A DNA stretch of 64,000 bases. Origin: Tubiluchus corallicola (taxonomy: Eukaryota > Priapulida > Priapulimorpha > Priapulimorphida > Tubiluchidae). A model generated the notes under the pieces. It was given only the letters and a program-made list of their open reading frames with translations, did not search any database and was not told the origin of the DNA. Shown piece after piece: positions 60,769-64,000 of this stretch. Position numbers and translations under genes: made by a program. Positions within the stretch are counted from its first letter, which is position 1; the number at the start of each line of letters is the position of its first letter. The stretch lies in contig JAQGDQ010000103.1 of the NCBI GenBank assembly GCA_030141605.1, positions 352,001 to 416,000 of the forward strand, in the 5' to 3' direction.

Positions 60769-63437
60769 CTTTTGACTAGCGTCTTAAAGGATATTTTTAT
60801 TGACAAAAGATAGCTATTCCAGTATATTTAAAGAATTTACATTAGGTTTGCCGGAAGTTATGTAAATGTCACTAAAATACATAAGAAGTAAAAAATATTC
60901 AAGACAGATGCGGGCAAGTTAGAGGGCGGCTCCGTCTCCTCAGACATCACTTGCCCAGGAGCCCCAAAAGGTCAAAATCTGGCCTGGCAAATTATACTTA
61001 CTGCTAGGCATGGCAACGATCAGCTCATACAGCCCACGAGCTAACGTGTTAAACTTTTCCTGATAAATGGGTTTGATACGAATTCCCAGAATCTCCTCAA
61101 GGTATTCTGCATTGTGCAGATGATAATACAAACCGGCAGCTATAATCTACAGAAAAATATCAATGAAAATAAAACTCTGACGTGGTACATTACCTCACAA
61201 GTTTCATAACACCTTCGACATTTATTAGTTCCAAACAAGTTCCCCAGCACTCTAATAACTAAAAAGTTAGTTTTGTGTTTAGGAAAAAAATTAATGAAAA
61301 AGTCATGTGAAATGCACAAATTCTCTTATATGATCTTGATATACAATGCTTGTCAAAAAAACATTTTAAAACATTCCAAGAAGCAAAAATTCTGATTTTA
61401 ATTAAAATGATTTTTTTTACACTATATAAACAGAAGATAAAAATAACTAAAGAAATATTATGAATTTTGTATTTAATTTTTAAAAGTTAGGACTTACAAG
61501 TTACAAGTCAAGTTAATCTAAAATCTTCATCACAAGGAATGTTTACAACTTGAGCCAACAATGATATGCTCATTACACTACTTCAAGGTTTTTGCGGGAG
61601 CTCTTTCAATTTTATGATGATAAAATCACAAGAACGATTAGCATCCCGCATTCTATTCCTGCAAGCTACAATTTCTAGCAAGTATTCCAAATTGTACCAC
61701 ATTTCCTGGCTTACTTGCAGGATTTAGCCCAGCTGAATATAACTATTTTTAAATAGCCTATTTAAAAAACTCTTCATAAAAATCTATAACCGATCTGAAA
61801 AAATCTACAATAAATCACACAACAACAAAGATATAAAAAGTTCAGAATTAACGTAACTATTTACCCCATTTTTCATTTATTTAGCTTAAAAATAATTTGA
61901 AATGAAACTGAACATTTTACAGAGACTTCAATTGCAACTTGGCTTAACTTTCTTTCTGGAATTTTTAGAAGCCCTGTACTGATAATTTGTTTATACAATG
62001 TTGTTCTGGTTACCTGCAGTCCTACACAGTTATGAGCAGGTTGTTGTATATGTGCCCTCAGTAAATCCTGAAGGTGAGCAAACGCTAAACACAACGACGT
62101 TGGAATACTCATTACGTCGTCGGTTAATTGAGACAAGACACTTTTTACCACCGACTGCAGCACTGCCTTCTTTGCACCTAAAATTGCAAATACTGAGTAA
62201 GACATCTCCAATTGTGTCATTTTACACATACTGTACAATACCACAAACATGGTTTATTGCGCACACACCTGTGGAAAGCAAACTCACACAAAAGAAAGAA
62301 CTTTTGTCATCTATTTAGCTAATATAATAGCTTTGAATACAGCATACTCGGTTATTGTGTAATACAAGTTTTTTTATTAGTCAGTATTGCCTACATTACT
62401 ACATATTTATTAGTTTCTATTATATAATTTACCTTTGCCAGTCATTTGCAAATTAATTTACAGTAACATTTAACTCATCATTCTTAATGCTGCAAAAAGG
62501 TTATTGATCATGCAGCTTGTGGAGTTGTTAAGATGTTGTGTTGGTTGAAAGGTCATCTTGTCTACAAGCTATATAAAAACAATCAGACACTCAACGGTTT
62601 GACACCCAAATGTTTTATGTACGTACACAGGCAGCTCACTGTTGAGATGTTTCAACAAGTGATGAACACTACCGTAAAAACTTTTCATACAAGGGACAAA
62701 CAGAATTTTTGTGCAAGCAAAACTGGCTGACTTTTTTGAATCGCAGTGACTTTACTGAACATAAATTTACAAGTGAGAGTGCACCAACTACAGATTACAT
62801 ATGCAATTTAACATGAAACCTTGATTAATTTTTAAGTGAAGCCACATAAAGTACATTTCATAGAATTTGAGTATACTGCAAAGTAGTTGATACTTGATTA
62901 TATTTGGTATTTTACATCCTCTATGAAGCCTTACATCCTTATATTCTTTTAATATTAATATGTGCTTGCCCATCTAGTAGACATATGATCAGCTGCCTAT
63001 GTTTACAAAGTACCTCAGTTATAGATTGTTTTTTCTGGGTCCCTAGCAGGTTTGCTATAATGATGTTATACTGTAGGATGTTGTTCCACGGGCAGTAAGT
63101 TACGGCAACAACTATGACTTGATCGTCATCATCACCAGTGTTTATTCTGCTACGATGTCAAAAACCCACAATATAATCCAGTTGCCATGTATGGAAAATT
63201 TAGGACTAAAGCTTATTCTTTTAAGAACTAAAAGTGTTGATGTTAATAATGCGCAAAGATATTGCAAGATTATTAATATCTGTCTTAGATAAGAACCCAC
63301 TCTTCTTTTCTTGAAGTGCTATGAAATTGCTCTGGCAACCGCACGGCAAGTCCGGAAACGTTTCTGCGAAGTTTGGAACATTTTGTTGAGGCTGACCAGG
63401 CTTCGACATGATTTCACGCAGAGCTGGTTCCAACACC
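54372..63437 (-). CDS. 3' part of a large multi-exon gene, protein not identified (seven exons)
   Basis: Minus-strand exons: 63437-63301, 62177-62014, 61146-61002, 58279-58177, 57585-57462, 56624-56433 and 54566-54372 (stop TAA). Every junction is GT-AG with matching phase, giving about 352 C-terminal residues; the 5' end lies beyond the window. Landmarks in order: LEPALREIMSKPGQPQQNVP, VVKSVLSQLTDDVMSIP, GLYYHLHNAEYLEEILGIRI, LTHQDWLQNKMDTVKTFF, NHMMEAITAEILVLPHGQQD, LLKHNMAWLKSQLDIPPLY and, in the last exon, NFPYNWQKLLQSDLGLSEIG and EEHEKKPVEALRATFDRDHL. The protein looks soluble, alpha-helical and acidic, like a helical-repeat scaffold; no membrane segment or catalytic motif is seen. A read-through of exon six reaches a stop at 56367, but the CAG/GTACTG donor leads to a better terminal exon. 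Introns hold MITEs and a large microsatellite. Confidence 0.85.
54672..55438 (+). mobile_element. MITE family B, copy 3 (best-bounded copy)
   Basis: Left end ttacagtataacaccgttat and right end gatgttatactgttgtaa form terminal inverted repeats of about 30 bp with a few mismatches. It lies in the last intron of the 54-63 kb gene. Short frames inside match parts of the 151-codon frame of copy 1 (CCKK-IGHA-CRVV). Confidence 0.8.
56697..57036 (+). mobile_element. MITE family C, copy 4
   Basis: Ends aggtgagcattctctacc and cgatgctcaccct. Internal ttcgcat and tgaatcgaatttgaac are diverged forms of the family's attcgaa words. It lies in an intron of the 54-63 kb gene. Confidence 0.75.
57040..57400 (+). 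repeat. Degenerate minisatellite, about 24-30-bp unit
   Basis: Diverged units of the type agttgaccatagatacgagttaag recur about a dozen times with changing spacing. It sits directly beside a family C MITE in an intron of the 54-63 kb gene. A 77-codon Tyr/Lys-rich frame across it is a repeat artefact. Confidence 0.75.
59765..60115 (-). mobile_element. MITE family A, copy 8 (truncated)
   Basis: Reverse copy. ttaaagcagaataaaacgc marks its end, and tataaaacatgtaaactccc and tgaaacaagtttagataac are family blocks. The other terminus is missing. Confidence 0.7.
60233..60770 (+). repeat. 540-bp compound trinucleotide microsatellite (CAA, CAG, GAA, ACC)
   Basis: About 540 bases with almost no T on the plus strand, composed of interleaved caa, cag, aag, gaa and acc runs. 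It lies in an intron of the 54-63 kb gene. Long frames on both strands encode poly-Leu/Cys/Ala on one and poly-Gln on the other; these are artefacts of composition and not genes. Confidence 0.95.
62227..63082 (+). mobile_element. MITE family B, copy 4, carrying an internal insertion
   Basis: Shares cacaaa-gaaagaactttt, acttttcatacaagggacaa and gcaggtttgctataatgatg with copy 3. About 100 extra AT-rich bases near 62360-62480 interrupt it. It lies in the intron between the two most 5' visible exons of the 54-63 kb gene. Confidence 0.7.
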
Positions 63438-64000
63438 CTGAAAAGACGCGAGATTCGTGTGACCTTTGGTGGAAATTAGTGTTTGAAACATCTACTTTTT
63501 TCATCTACTTTTAATCCAAATCTAGTTCAGCTGCTTGGGTAAACAAAATTGAGATCTTGCTTGTAATTCATGCATGCCAGGATTGAGGTCATGTTAATTA
63601 TGTCAGCAAAAGTAGATCACTCATTATAGCAGCTTAAACTTTGATGGCCATGAGTAACAACAACAACCTATTGCTAATATTTTCACTATGTTTTGCAAAA
63701 GTTTACTAGGCAATTATTGATTTATTATTACGTGTATTAGTAGTTAGCAAATTCAACTTTATCAACAGATCATACGGTCACCCAGTCAGTCACTTCTAAT
63801 TAGATGTTAGTAACATTTAACATAGTGCCAGTGGCAATTAATCAAAGTCGTAATTACATTAATTCATAAGATACTGAAAGAACAATATAACATGTTCCGT
63901 TTGAACAATAAAACATGCATGTGAATGAATAGTTTGAAGATATTTTCCTTATAATTACTACATAAACATTTATTAGAGTTAGCAGTGGGGATGTGTGCAC

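Noticed and set aside
60208-60813. Long frames of poly-Leu/Cys/Ala (minus) and poly-Gln (plus), up to 186 codons
   Set aside because: Produced entirely by the trinucleotide microsatellite; every frame is open because stop codons cannot form in that composition.

Overview
The window is AT-rich animal nuclear DNA. The genes are split by GT-AG introns and encode proteins known from metazoans: PARP16, a LYSMD3/4-type LysM membrane protein and KRTCAP2. Most of the remaining sequence is transposon debris (hAT, Tigger/pogo and other mariner-like elements, several MITE families, LINE fragments, a tRNA-derived SINE). I would call it an invertebrate metazoan; the phylum cannot be fixed from sequence alone. 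Nothing looks bacterial, viral or CRISPR-like.

Layout. 1-5000 is mostly a 4.1 kb unit bounded by short inverted repeats and an apparent 9-bp target duplication. 5115-6011 (+) holds three phase-compatible exons that could end an unidentified gene. 6169-13404 (+) is PARP16 in six coding exons, with transposon remnants and an unexplained 171-codon antisense ORF in its introns. 14.9-15.7 kb is a MITE. 16969-19790 (-) is the LysM gene in three exons, with a MITE in each intron. 20-30 kb is repeat-rich: a SINE, a hairpin, a Tigger element, a 25-bp minisatellite, a long imperfect palindrome, a hAT MITE with a perfect 8-bp duplication, and LINE pieces. 30885-34167 (+) is KRTCAP2, with all but its first codon or so visible. 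35-42 kb is again repeats. 42491-42832 (-) is a compact ORF for a probable tail-anchored membrane protein. 43-54 kb is repeats plus a candidate three-exon fragment at 49.4-49.9 kb. 54372-63437 (-) is the 3' part of a large multi-exon gene. Its seven exons join in phase into about 352 residues of a protein I cannot name; the last exon is easily missed because it has no start codon.

The three recognised proteins all sit in membranes: PARP16 (ER tail anchor, ADP-ribosylation), KRTCAP2 (ER oligosaccharyltransferase) and the LysM protein (single-pass endomembrane). They are on different strands, and I infer no joint regulation. At least seven short repeat families (called A to G here) recur across the window and account for most of the sequence between genes. 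I found no convincing new multi-gene system. The best leads are the unidentified 54-63 kb gene, the small tail-anchored protein, the antisense ORF in PARP16 intron 5, the 4.1 kb TIR unit and the long palindrome at 25.5-26.7 kb.
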